Shown here: piece by piece, positions 30,277 to 38,292 of the stretch
How positions within the stretch are numbered: the first letter of the stretch is position 1
Layout of the letters: every line of letters starts with the position of its first letter
DNA from: Methylobacterium dankookense
Lineage (GTDB): Bacteria; Pseudomonadota; Alphaproteobacteria; Rhizobiales; Beijerinckiaceae
DNA length: 41,877 nt
Assembly: GCF_902141855.1 (NCBI RefSeq)
Contig: NZ_CABFVH010000047.1
Coordinates: 1 to 41,877, forward strand
Reading direction: 5' to 3'
The notes under the pieces: model-generated
Seen by the model: the letters and a program-made list of their open reading frames with translations, nothing else
Told to the model about the DNA's origin: nothing
Databases searched by the model: none
Translations under genes and position numbers: made by a program

Positions 30277-31935
30277 TCATGCCCGGCCTCCCGTCGGCCT
30301 GGCCTCGGCGTGGAACAGGCGGCGCAGGGCGAGCATGTGCTCGCAGGGGCCGCGCGCCAGCCGGTTGCGGATGTAGAAGCCGCATTCGCAGGCCCCGCCG
30401 ACCATGCGCTCGTCCGCGTCGATCTCCACCGCCGGCCGCAGGGTCCGGCCGTCGTCCAGCACCGTCCCGGCGAGGCGGAGCCGTCCCCCGCCCTGCTCGA
30501 CGGGGCCGAGGCTCGCGAGCCCGGCCGCGAGGAAGCGGTCGGCCCTGGCCTCCTGCTCGGAGGCGAAGCGGAGGGCGCCCGCATCCAGCGGCTCGCGGGT
30601 CAGCTCGCGCAGGCGGTAGACCCGCTTGTCGAGATCGAACATGGCGCGGCCCGCCTGCACGTAGCCGCCGAGCGCCGCCTGGACCGTGGCCCGGTCGAGG
30701 CCGGTCTCGGCCGCGAGTTCCTCGACGCTGGCGAGATGCCGGCGCCGGAGCGCCGCGAAAACGCGGGACGCGGTTCCCGCCTCGACGTCCCGACGCGGGG
30801 CGAGGAGATCGAACTGCCCGGCGCGCGACCAGTCGTTGGCGGTCCAGCCGGACAGGCCGAGCGTGAAGCGCAGGCCCCCGAAATCCACCACCGCGAAGGA
30901 GGGCAGCCCGGTGCCGAGGAGGTGCAGGCGCACGGACCTGGCGAGCGGGAGCGCCCGGGCCAGGATCGCGAGGCGACGCCGTCCCCACAGGCGGATCTCG
31001 GCGCCCTCCGCGCCTCGGTAGATCGAGCGCCGGAAGGTGAGCCGCTCGTTCCACGGCTCGATCAGCACCGAGACCGGCCGGTCCGGCTCCAGCAGGAAGC
31101 GCAGGGAGCGCGGCCCGTGCCGCTCCCTGCGCGCGGCGAGCCGGGTCAGGATCGCGTGCATGTCGACCGGGTGCAGATCCACCACATGGGCGGGCTGCGC
31201 CATGGCGCTCGACACCTGGAGGAAGCCCCGCATCCAGGAATCGGGCAGCTCGATCTTGTCCTCGCGATAGGCGGCCTCGTCGGTCGTCTGCACGGTGAAT
31301 CCGGTCGGGTCGATCGACAGCTCGGTGTCGCGGTAGCTGCGGATCTTCTGGAACTCGTCGTAGAGGGCGTGGCTGTAATCGATGTTGGTGGTGCCGCAGG
31401 CCATCTCGCCGAGGCGCTCGAACACGTCGTGGTCGCAGGACAGGCGGCCGTAGCTCGATTCGTCGAGGCTGAAGCACTCGAAGAAGACCTCGTCCGGATG
31501 CACGGTGATCACCGGGTCGAGCACGATCCAGGCGTCGAGGTCCTCCTTGTAGAGGCGGCTGAAATAGCGCTGCCGCGCCTCGTGGAAGGGCCGCATCACC
31601 GCGTCCGAGCGGAGGCTGACCTCCGTCAGCTCGCGACGCAGGGCCTCGATCTCGGCGCGGATCGCGTCCTTCGCGGCGAGCGCCTCGGCCAGGAGCTGCT
31701 GCTCGTTGTCCTCCAGCCAGGCGAGATAGGCGGTGCGGTCCTTCGGCTTGAAGCGCAGATCCGACACCACGACGTGGTGCAGCGCCGAGATCGCCTCGCG
31801 GAACGGCAGGTGGCGGGCGACCTTGCCGACGAAATAGGTCGGCTCGCGCAGGGTGTCGGGCACGAAGCCGAGCCGGGTCGCGTCCGCGTCGGTGACGGCC
31901 CGGCTCGCGCCGAGATAGCGGTGGACGAAGTTCAT
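30277..31935 (-). CDS. Winged-helix / SWIM zinc-finger protein, retron partner
   Basis: A 552-aa protein. The N-terminal region has a helical, possibly coiled-coil stretch (about 70-110, LAWLEDNEQQLLAEALAAKD). A large middle domain is unrecognised. A winged-helix unit spans about 402-440 (VEELAAETGLDRATVQAALG). A C-terminal SWIM zinc finger has the ligands C516-x-C518 and C531-x-H533 (ACECGFY ... GPCEHML). SWIM fingers bind DNA or mediate protein contacts. The ATG overlaps the stop of the upstream WGR gene by 4 nt (ATGA), so the two are translationally coupled. I recall winged-helix-SWIM proteins as a defining partner in one published retron type, which fits the adjacent RT. The biochemical role is unknown. 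Confidence 0.85.
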   Translation of the reverse strand: MNFVHRYLGASRAVTDADATRLGFVPDTLREPTYFVGKVARHLPFREAISALHHVVVSDLRFKPKDRTAYLAWLEDNEQQLLAEALAAKDAIRAEIEALRRELTEVSLRSDAVMRPFHEARQRYFSRLYKEDLDAWIVLDPVITVHPDEVFFECFSLDESSYGRLSCDHDVFERLGEMACGTTNIDYSHALYDEFQKIRSYRDTELSIDPTGFTVQTTDEAAYREDKIELPDSWMRGFLQVSSAMAQPAHVVDLHPVDMHAILTRLAARRERHGPRSLRFLLEPDRPVSVLIEPWNERLTFRRSIYRGAEGAEIRLWGRRRLAILARALPLARSVRLHLLGTGLPSFAVVDFGGLRFTLGLSGWTANDWSRAGQFDLLAPRRDVEAGTASRVFAALRRRHLASVEELAAETGLDRATVQAALGGYVQAGRAMFDLDKRVYRLRELTREPLDAGALRFASEQEARADRFLAAGLASLGPVEQGGGRLRLAGTVLDDGRTLRPAVEIDADERMVGGACECGFYIRNRLARGPCEHMLALRRLFHAEARPTGGRA

Positions 31936-34900
31936 CGGGCGGCTTCCGATACGGATCCGGCACCCGGCCGCGCCTCCGGCCGGTGCCGGGCGAGGGGCGT
32001 GCCGAGGCCGGGATGGGCCTCCGCGATGTCGCGGAGCGCCAGGATCGCGGCGGTGCGGTCGCGGGCCGTCCCGCTCAAGGAGAGGTCGGCGAAGAGGGGC
32101 AGCAGGCTCTCGGCCCGCGCGCGGCTGCGCAGGGCCTCCGCCCGCAGGAAGGCGGCCATCCGGTCCTTGGCGATCCGGCCCTTGAGCACCTGCAGCATCA
32201 CGATGCGGGCGAGGGGGATCAGCTTGGCGAAGGCCTCCTCGCTCGCGACCGCCTCCTCGGTCAGCAGCTCGGTGACGAGGAGATGCATCGCGGGGGAGGG
32301 GTGTTCGAGCAGGCGCAGGAGCTGCGCCTCCGCGTCGCCCGGCCGGAGCCGGCTGCGCAGGAGGTGGCGGGCGAAGGCCAGCACCTCCGGCCTGACGCTG
32401 TCGGTGACGACGGCGAGCACGGCGGGCGACCATGCCGCCTCCGGCCAGGCCTCGAACTGGCTGCGGGCGAAGGCGAGGGTTTCCGGCCAGCCGCTCTCGA
32501 CGAGGAGGACGGCATCGGCCGCCTCCGCCTGGAAGCGGGCGGGCTCCGCCGCGTAGGCGGCCATCGCCCATCGCCGCACCGAGAGATGCGGATGGTCGCC
32601 GAGCCGCGCGATCTGGCGCACGCTGAAGGTCGCGGCCGGGCGCTCGTCCAGCAGGGCCGCGCCGAGGCGCTGGGCGCCCTTGGCCCGCGCCTGGAGGAGG
32701 CGCCACAGGGTGCCGGCATCGAGGGCGGCGAGTTCGCCCGGCAGCGCCTCGCGCAGGAGGTCGATGACGTCCGCCGCATAGGCCTCGTCGGGGGCGGCGT
32801 GGAACAGCGAGCCGATCAGCTCCCGCGCGAGGCGCGGGGCGAGGTCCGGATCCGCCTCCGCGAGGCGCCGGACCAGGGGCCGCGCCGCCCGCCGCAGGGG
32901 GCTCGACGGGCCGCTCGCGAAGGCGAGGATGCGGTCGGCATGGAGCTTGAGCCGCGCATCGCCGAGCCGCGCCAGCAGGCCGAGCGCGGCCTCGCGGACC
33001 TCCTCGGAGTCCGAGCCGGTCAGCGCCTCCCAGCGCTCCGCGGGCAGGCCCTCGGCATCGAGATCGGATCGTGCCAGCAGGGCGATTCCGGCGGCGGCGA
33101 CCTCGGCCGCGGCATGCGCCATCAGGGCGGCGACGTCCGCGCCGGCCACCGGCAGGCCGTGCGCCGGCCAGAGCAGGGGGAGGCCGGCGCGCATCGCCCG
33201 GATCCGCGCCCGGGCCGTCTCGTCGAGCACGGGCGGCATCGCCCGCAGCCAATCCACCAGCCGCCCGGCGAGCGCCGCCGCGGCCTCAGGCGGGAGGGCG
33301 CGCGCGCCGGCGAGCCGCACGAGCGCCTCGCCGACCTCCGGCGCGGGGCTCGTCAGCAGCGCGAAGGCGAGCGGCGGGCTCGACCAGGGCAGGGCGGCCT
33401 CGGCCTCGATCCGCCGCAGGGCGAGCGCCCGCGCCTCCGGCAGGGGGGCGCCGACCAGGGCGGCCAGAAGCTCCGGCCCGGCCTCACCCCGGGCCAGCCG
33501 CTCGCGCGCGATCTCCAGGGCGAGGCCCTGCACGGCGGGGAAGGCGGCGGCGAGCAGGCGTTCCAGCCCGGCCGGCGTGAGGGCGTCGCGGGCGGCCGGG
33601 TCGGCGCGCAGGAGCCGCAGGCCCAGCATCGCCACGGGCTCGATCCGCCCCTCCGCCGCCAGCCGGAGCGCGAGATCCGGGCGCGCGCGCCACAGCTCCG
33701 GGAAGGCCTCGCCTCGGCTCTCCGGATCGATCTCGGCCTCTTCAAGGAAGGTCAGCGATCCCGGGCGCGGCCGGGCCTGTGCGGCGTTCCGGTAGAGGAG
33801 CTGGCTCGCGGTCCAATTGGCCGCGAGCGGCCCCCGCGCCCGGGGCTGGGGCCCCCAGCTCCCGTCCGGCCGGCGCGCCCACACGGTCCAGGCGACGCGC
33901 TGCGTCAGGTCCTTGGGGTGCAGGCCGAGCAGGAAGCCGGCCGCCATCTCGGCGAAGGCCGGGTCGCCGGCCTCGCCGCGCTTGCGCAGGGCCCGCCAGA
34001 TCCGGCGCTTCAGATAGCGCAGGGTGGCCGTGGACAGCCCGATCCGGGCATCCGGACGACCGCGCTCCCCGCGCAGCGCGACGGAGTGCCCGAGCTCCGG
34101 CAGGTAGGCGTGGCTCCGGCCCGCCCGGTACATCGCCGTCGCGGTCTCGATCCGGCGGGCGGTCGCGCCGAAGAGGCCGGCATCGTCGGCCATCTCGGCC
34201 TGCTTGAACAGGCGGCGCAGGCCGATCAGGTAGGGCGGCCGGGCCGGCAGACGCGGCAGCGCGGCGCAGAGGGCCGCGTGCAGCCCGGCCTCCGCCTGGG
34301 CGCGCCGGCCGAGCGCCACCAGCGCCGGCCCGAGGCGGCCCGGATCGTGCTCGGCGAGCGCCGTCAGCGCGCCGACGAGGCCATCGGGATCCCCGGCCCG
34401 GGCCGGGCGGTCGACCATGCCGGGCAGGTCCGGCTCCTCGACCGCGACATGGCGATGCGCGCCCATCAGCGGCGAGACCAGGGCGAAGCGGGCGAGGTCG
34501 CGGATCACGGTGCTGCGGGTGGCGGCCGCCACGGCCTCGAGGGCCGCCGCCGCCTCGGCCCCCGCGGCGCGGGCGAGCGCCCAGACCAGGGCGTAGCTCG
34601 CCTCCGCCGGGCCGATCGCCTGCGCCAGGGCAAGGAGATCCGGCGCGGCGGAGGCGAGCCGCAGCTGCCCGATGCGCCAGAGCAGGCGCTCGCGCTCCCG
34701 ATCCGGCCAGCGCCCGCGGCGGCACTCCGCGAGCCGGGCGAGCAGCACGGCCTCGCGGCCCTCGGGGCCTGCCAAGCCCTCTGCCAAGCCCTCTGCCGCG
34801 CGCGCCGCGCCGCCGGGCTCCGGCCGGTCGGCATGCCGGTAGCCGCCGTTGAGCTTGGACACCACGACGCTGTCGAAGACCTTCGTGGCCGCGTCGCCCG

Positions 34901-35078
34901 CGACGGGCCGGGGCGTCTTCGATCCCTCGCGCAGGGCCGCGCCGCGCCGCCCGTAGCGCACGTTGACGAGGAAGCGCTCGGACGCGGCGACGGCGTCGTT
35001 CTCGACGAGATCGACCTCGTAGACCTTGTCGGAGGATCCCTCCCGCAGGTGGAGGCGCGCCGAGCGGACGACCTTCAT
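31932..35078 (-). CDS. WGR-domain protein with HEAT-like repeats, retron partner
   Basis: A 1048-aa protein. Residues 1-85 form a WGR-type domain (SSDKVYEVDLVENDAVAASE, then VNVRYGRRGAALREGSK and VSKLNGGYRHA), a nucleic-acid-binding module also found in PARPs and bacterial MolR-like proteins. The remaining approximately 950 residues are Ala/Leu-rich helical pairs typical of HEAT/ARM-like solenoids (for example EEVREAALGLLARLGDARLK and LSVRRWAMAAYAAEPARF). No nuclease or ATPase motif is evident. It is followed by the WH-SWIM gene with a 4-nt overlap and preceded by a 33-aa ORF that also overlaps by 4 nt. It is probably a sensor or scaffold of the retron system; WGR could contact the msDNA. Confidence 0.85.
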   Translation of the reverse strand: MKVVRSARLHLREGSSDKVYEVDLVENDAVAASERFLVNVRYGRRGAALREGSKTPRPVAGDAATKVFDSVVVSKLNGGYRHADRPEPGGAARAAEGLAEGLAGPEGREAVLLARLAECRRGRWPDRERERLLWRIGQLRLASAAPDLLALAQAIGPAEASYALVWALARAAGAEAAAALEAVAAATRSTVIRDLARFALVSPLMGAHRHVAVEEPDLPGMVDRPARAGDPDGLVGALTALAEHDPGRLGPALVALGRRAQAEAGLHAALCAALPRLPARPPYLIGLRRLFKQAEMADDAGLFGATARRIETATAMYRAGRSHAYLPELGHSVALRGERGRPDARIGLSTATLRYLKRRIWRALRKRGEAGDPAFAEMAAGFLLGLHPKDLTQRVAWTVWARRPDGSWGPQPRARGPLAANWTASQLLYRNAAQARPRPGSLTFLEEAEIDPESRGEAFPELWRARPDLALRLAAEGRIEPVAMLGLRLLRADPAARDALTPAGLERLLAAAFPAVQGLALEIARERLARGEAGPELLAALVGAPLPEARALALRRIEAEAALPWSSPPLAFALLTSPAPEVGEALVRLAGARALPPEAAAALAGRLVDWLRAMPPVLDETARARIRAMRAGLPLLWPAHGLPVAGADVAALMAHAAAEVAAAGIALLARSDLDAEGLPAERWEALTGSDSEEVREAALGLLARLGDARLKLHADRILAFASGPSSPLRRAARPLVRRLAEADPDLAPRLARELIGSLFHAAPDEAYAADVIDLLREALPGELAALDAGTLWRLLQARAKGAQRLGAALLDERPAATFSVRQIARLGDHPHLSVRRWAMAAYAAEPARFQAEAADAVLLVESGWPETLAFARSQFEAWPEAAWSPAVLAVVTDSVRPEVLAFARHLLRSRLRPGDAEAQLLRLLEHPSPAMHLLVTELLTEEAVASEEAFAKLIPLARIVMLQVLKGRIAKDRMAAFLRAEALRSRARAESLLPLFADLSLSGTARDRTAAILALRDIAEAHPGLGTPLARHRPEARPGAGSVSEAAR

Positions 35079-35176
35079 GCACGCGTCCCGGAGGCGGGCA
35101 GGCGGGCGGATCGCGTGGATCCTCCGCCGGCTCCTCCGCCGGGGCGGGCGTCGCTGCGATCGGCGGGCCTGGGCAT
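35075..35176 (-). CDS. 33-aa leader ORF of the retron operon
   Basis: The ATG at 35176 has GAGGAG at good spacing on the minus strand. The frame codes for a Gly/Arg/Ser-rich peptide (MPRPADRSDARPGGGAGGG ...) and its TGA overlaps the ATG of the WGR gene in an ATGA arrangement. The WGR gene itself has only a weak SD, so its translation is likely coupled to this leader. It may be only a leader, or a small component of the system. Confidence 0.5.
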   Translation of the reverse strand: MPRPADRSDARPGGGAGGGSTRSARLPASGTRA

Positions 35177-35202
35177 CGTGGCTCCTCGCAGGATGAACGG
35201 TC

Positions 35203-35234
35203 GCCGGCCCGGCCCGTGAATCACGGGCGCCGGC
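35203..35234 (-). promoter_or_regulatory. Hairpin in the probable 5' leader of the retron operon
   Basis: GCCCGTGA (35212-35219) and TCACGGGC (35221-35228) form an 8-bp inverted repeat, flanked by GCCGGC on both sides (35203-35208, 35229-35234) that can extend the stem after a 3-nt bulge. It ends 26 nt upstream of the leader ORF start. The rest of 35235-35440 holds no gene and should contain the operon promoter, which I cannot place with confidence. Confidence 0.4.
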
Positions 35235-35440
35235 CGCCCGGCAATGTCTAGCCGCCCGGGAAAGGCGGGGGCAACCCTTGCCGGTGCGCCGCCGCGCGGC
35301 GGCAGATCCGGGTGGCCCTCCGCCGGAGCAGGGGCCGTGCTGCCCAGAAAAATCATTTCAAAGCAATGGTATAGACCCGAATTCGCCGCACCCGTCGTCG
35401 GGCCCGGCGCAGGATCCAGACGCGATGCGGCCCGACCGGA

Positions 35441-35488
35441 TTGACATATATGCGATCTGCGTCTTAGTTAGATGCAGATCGCATATAT
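35441..35488 (+). promoter_or_regulatory. NrtR-type operator overlapping a promoter
   Basis: A perfect 15-bp inverted repeat, ATATATGCGATCTGC (35446-35460) and GCAGATCGCATATAT (35474-35488), is separated by 13 bp. A consensus -35 TTGACA (35441-35446) overlaps the left arm, and a -10-like TAGTTA (35465-35470) lies in the spacer. It ends 9 bp before the GTG start of the Nudix regulator, so binding would block transcription; autoregulation is likely. Confidence 0.8.
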
Positions 35489-35497
35489 GGTGCTGCC

Positions 35498-36235
35498 GTG
35501 AGCGAGGACGCGTTTCTAGCCGCCTACGATCCCGCCGCCTACGAGCGGCCGGCGCTCGCCGTCGACGTGGTCCTGCTGGGCCTGCGCGAGGGCCGCCCCG
35601 CCGCCCTCCTGCTCCGGCGGGCGCAGCATCCCTTCGCCGGGTTCTGGGCCCTCCCCGGGGGCTTCGTCGGCATCGGCGAGACCCTCGACGCGGCGGCCGA
35701 ACGGGTCCTGCGCGAGAAGGCGGGCATCGCCGCCCCCCATCTGGAACAGCTCTACACCTTCGGCACCCTCGGCCGCGATCCGCGCATGCGCATCGTCTCC
35801 GTCGCCTATCTCGCGCTCCTGCCGGACCGGGCCTTTGCCGCGGCGTCGGAGGGCATGCCCGAGCTGATGCCGGCCCGCCTCGACGTGCCCTGGCGCGGCG
35901 AGGCGGGCGGCCCGGTCGCGGCCTTCCCGCTCCAGGGCAGCGCACGGAGCGAGCCCCTGAGCCTCGCCTTCGACCACGCCGACATCCTCGCCCTCGCGAT
36001 CCTGCGGCTGCGGGGCAAGCTCGACTATTCCGATGTCGGCTTCGCGCTGCTGCCGGAGCTGTTCACCCTGCGCCAGCTTCAGGACGTGCACGAGGCGATC
36101 CTGGGCCTGCCACTCAACAAGCCCGCCTTCCGCCGCCGGATGCTCGACCGCGGCTGGCTCGAACCGACCGGCGCCCGCGAGGCCGGCTCGTCGTTCCGCC
36201 CGGCCGAGCTCTACCGTTTCCTGAGACCGCGTTGA
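35498..36235 (+). CDS. nrtR: NrtR-type Nudix-related transcriptional regulator
   Basis: A 245-aa protein. The N-terminal Nudix-like domain (about 18-150: AVDVVLLGLREGRPAALLLR) has a degenerate Nudix box (GGFVGIGETLDAAAERVLRE then KAGI, with RE changed to RV and one Glu to Lys), as expected for a ligand sensor rather than a hydrolase. The C-terminal winged helix (about 155-245) includes FALLPELFTLRQLQDVHEAI and NKPAFRRRML, the signature of NrtR. NrtR senses ADP-ribose or related NAD metabolites and represses NAD biosynthesis or salvage genes. The start is GTG 35498, giving a very short leader after the operator. It is first in an operon with the SPFH and NAD-kinase-like genes. Confidence 0.85.
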   Translation: MSEDAFLAAYDPAAYERPALAVDVVLLGLREGRPAALLLRRAQHPFAGFWALPGGFVGIGETLDAAAERVLREKAGIAAPHLEQLYTFGTLGRDPRMRIVSVAYLALLPDRAFAAASEGMPELMPARLDVPWRGEAGGPVAAFPLQGSARSEPLSLAFDHADILALAILRLRGKLDYSDVGFALLPELFTLRQLQDVHEAILGLPLNKPAFRRRMLDRGWLEPTGAREAGSSFRPAELYRFLRPR

Positions 36236-36251
36236 TCCCGAGGAGGATGCC

Positions 36252-37241
36252 ATGGCCACGATCCGCAGCATCGGTCCGCTCGCCCAGCTGAGGAGCGAGG
36301 CGAGCAGCCACGTCATCCGCTACCGCGACGGCCATGTCCGGCAGAGCGGGCGGGGCCTCGTCTTCTGGTTCCGCCCGGAGACCGCGAGCATCAGCGAGGT
36401 GCCCATGGACGACCGCGAGATGACGCTGTTCGTGCGCGGGCGCAGCCGGGACTTCCAGAGCGTGGCGGTGCAGGGGACGATCGGCTGGCGCGTGGTCGAT
36501 CCGGAATTGCTGGCGAGCCGGGTCGACTTCTCGATCGGCCTGCGCACCGGCAAGCCGCAGGGCGAGCCGATCGAGCGGATCGAGGCGCGCCTCGGCGGCA
36601 TCGCGGCCCAGGCGGTCCTGCAGCATCTCGGCGCGAGCCCGGTCGGCGCCCTGCTGGATGCCGGGCCGGAGCCGCTGCGCGTCGGGCTCGAGGCCGTCCT
36701 CGCCTCCGCCCCGGCGCTCGCCGAGATCGGCGTCGCGGCGGTCTCGGTGCGCCTTACGAACCTCGCCCCGTCGAGCGAGCTGGAACGTGCGCTGCAGACG
36801 CCGACCTTCGAGGCGCTTCAGCAGAAGGCCGACGAAGCCACCTTCACCCGCCGCGCCCTGGCGGTCGAGAAGGAGCGCGCCATCGCCGAGAACGAGCTCG
36901 CGACGCGGACGGAGCTGGCGCGGCGCGAGACCCTGCTGATCGCCCAGGAGGCCGAGAATGCCCGCGACCGCGCGGCCGGCCTGGCGGAGGCGCGGGGCCT
37001 GGAGGCGGCGGCGGAGGCCGAGCGCATCCGCCTCGTCGAGGGCGCGCAGGCCGAGGCGGAGCAGCGGCGCGTCGCCGTCTACCGCGACCTGCCGCCGGCC
37101 GTCCTGCTCGGGCTCGCCGCGCGGGAGCTCGCGGGCAAGCTGGAGACGATCGAGCACGTCACCGTGACGCCGGACCTGCTGGCGGCCGCGTTGGGCGAGT
37201 TCCGCCGGGCGGGCGCCGCGATCCCGCCCGCGATGCGCTGA
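36252..37241 (+). CDS. SPFH/Band 7 domain protein
   Basis: A 329-aa protein. An N-terminal SPFH domain (about 15-185) begins SSHVIRYRDGHVRQSGRGLV and includes FVRGRSRDFQSVAVQGTIGW. A long Ala/Glu-rich coiled coil (about 185-290: FTRRALAVEKERAIAENELA) follows, with a short C-terminal region. Unlike flotillins it has no obvious N-terminal membrane anchor. AGGAGG lies before the ATG, 17 nt after the NrtR stop. SPFH proteins form oligomeric membrane scaffolds. Its place between a NAD-responsive regulator and a NAD-kinase-like protein suggests a scaffold for NAD(P) metabolism. Confidence 0.85.
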   Translation: MATIRSIGPLAQLRSEASSHVIRYRDGHVRQSGRGLVFWFRPETASISEVPMDDREMTLFVRGRSRDFQSVAVQGTIGWRVVDPELLASRVDFSIGLRTGKPQGEPIERIEARLGGIAAQAVLQHLGASPVGALLDAGPEPLRVGLEAVLASAPALAEIGVAAVSVRLTNLAPSSELERALQTPTFEALQQKADEATFTRRALAVEKERAIAENELATRTELARRETLLIAQEAENARDRAAGLAEARGLEAAAEAERIRLVEGAQAEAEQRRVAVYRDLPPAVLLGLAARELAGKLETIEHVTVTPDLLAAALGEFRRAGAAIPPAMR

Positions 37242-37249
37242 GCCCCGCC

Positions 37250-38143
37250 ATGGCGGCCGTCACGCCCCGCGCGGTGTTCGTGGTCCGGGAGACGGATTTC
37301 GAGCTGCTGATCGCCCGGCACGCGACAAGCGGCCAGGCCCGCTTCTTCCTGGAGAGCCGCGGGCAGAGTCTCGCGGAGGTCGAGGCGCGCCACCGGCGCT
37401 TCCAGGCGGTGCTGGCGCAGGCGCGCGCGGCTGTGCCGGCGGACTGGCGCCAGGCCCTGACCCACCGCGCCGACCTCGACCGCTTCCTGTTCGCCCCCGA
37501 GGACGTCGTCGTCACCGTGGGGCAAGACGGCTTGGTGGCCAACGTCGCGAAATATCTCGCGGCGCAGCCGGTGATCGGCGTCAACCCGGCCCCCGACCTC
37601 TACGACGGCGTGCTGGCGCGGATCGCCGTCGATCGGCTGGGGGCGCTGCTGCCGGCGAGCGTGGCGGGCGCGGCCCGCATCGAGCGGCGCACCATGGTGC
37701 AGGCGGTGCTCGACGGCGGCGAGCGGCTGCTGGCGCTCAACGAGATCTTCGTCGGCCATCGCAGCCACCAATCGGCGCGCTACCGGATCGAGACGGGGCA
37801 CACCGCCGAGGACCAGTCCTCGAGCGGGCTGATCGTGGCGTCGGGGACCGGGGCGACCGGCTGGGCGCGCTCGATCAGCGAGGCGACGCGCCTGACCCTG
37901 CCGATCGGACCGGAGGAGCCGGCTGTGGGCTACTGGGTGCGCGAACCCTTCCCCAGCACGACCACGGGGACGCAGATCTGCGCCGGCAAGCTCACGGACG
38001 CCTCGCTCACGGTCACCTCCCGGATGAACGAGGGTGGCGTGGTGTTCGCGGACGGCATCGAGCAGGACTTCCTGCCCTTCGGCTATGGCAGGCGGGTGGA
38101 ACTCGGCCCCGCCCCACGCGGCCTCACGCTGGTGATCGCGTAG
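37250..38143 (+). CDS. Divergent NAD-kinase-like protein
   Basis: A 297-aa protein of the ATP-NAD kinase/diacylglycerol kinase fold. Recognisable elements are VVVTVGQDGLVANVAKYLA (where the canonical GGDGT is changed to GQDGL), PVIGVNPAPDLYDGVL, LLALNEIFVGHRSHQSARYR (the NE motif) and GLIVASGTGATGWARSI (equivalent to the TPTGSTAY loop). The Asp of motif 1 and the NE pair remain, so activity is possible but altered. It starts 8 nt after the SPFH stop and completes the NrtR-led operon. It presumably phosphorylates or binds NAD or a derivative. Confidence 0.8.
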   Translation: MAAVTPRAVFVVRETDFELLIARHATSGQARFFLESRGQSLAEVEARHRRFQAVLAQARAAVPADWRQALTHRADLDRFLFAPEDVVVTVGQDGLVANVAKYLAAQPVIGVNPAPDLYDGVLARIAVDRLGALLPASVAGAARIERRTMVQAVLDGGERLLALNEIFVGHRSHQSARYRIETGHTAEDQSSSGLIVASGTGATGWARSISEATRLTLPIGPEEPAVGYWVREPFPSTTTGTQICAGKLTDASLTVTSRMNEGGVVFADGIEQDFLPFGYGRRVELGPAPRGLTLVIA

Positions 38144-38292
38144 CGGGACACGACAGACCACGTCGCATCAACACTGCGTGCTATGCGGGCCGGAACTGTA
38201 GACGGGCTGGCCTCCGCAGCGCTATAGATGTCTAACCAAAAATATTGAACTTATGTTTCTTGCTATTTAGCACAAGAGTCAAGAAATCAGAT

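Noticed and set aside
27957..30866. 969-aa plus-strand ORF across the RT and ncRNA
   Set aside because: It runs through unrelated features, lacks motifs and reflects absence of stops in GC-rich DNA.
31983..35219. 1078-aa plus-strand ORF opposite the WGR gene
   Set aside because: Low-complexity Arg/Gly/Pro translation, a shadow frame; the minus-strand protein has recognisable WGR and repeat structure.
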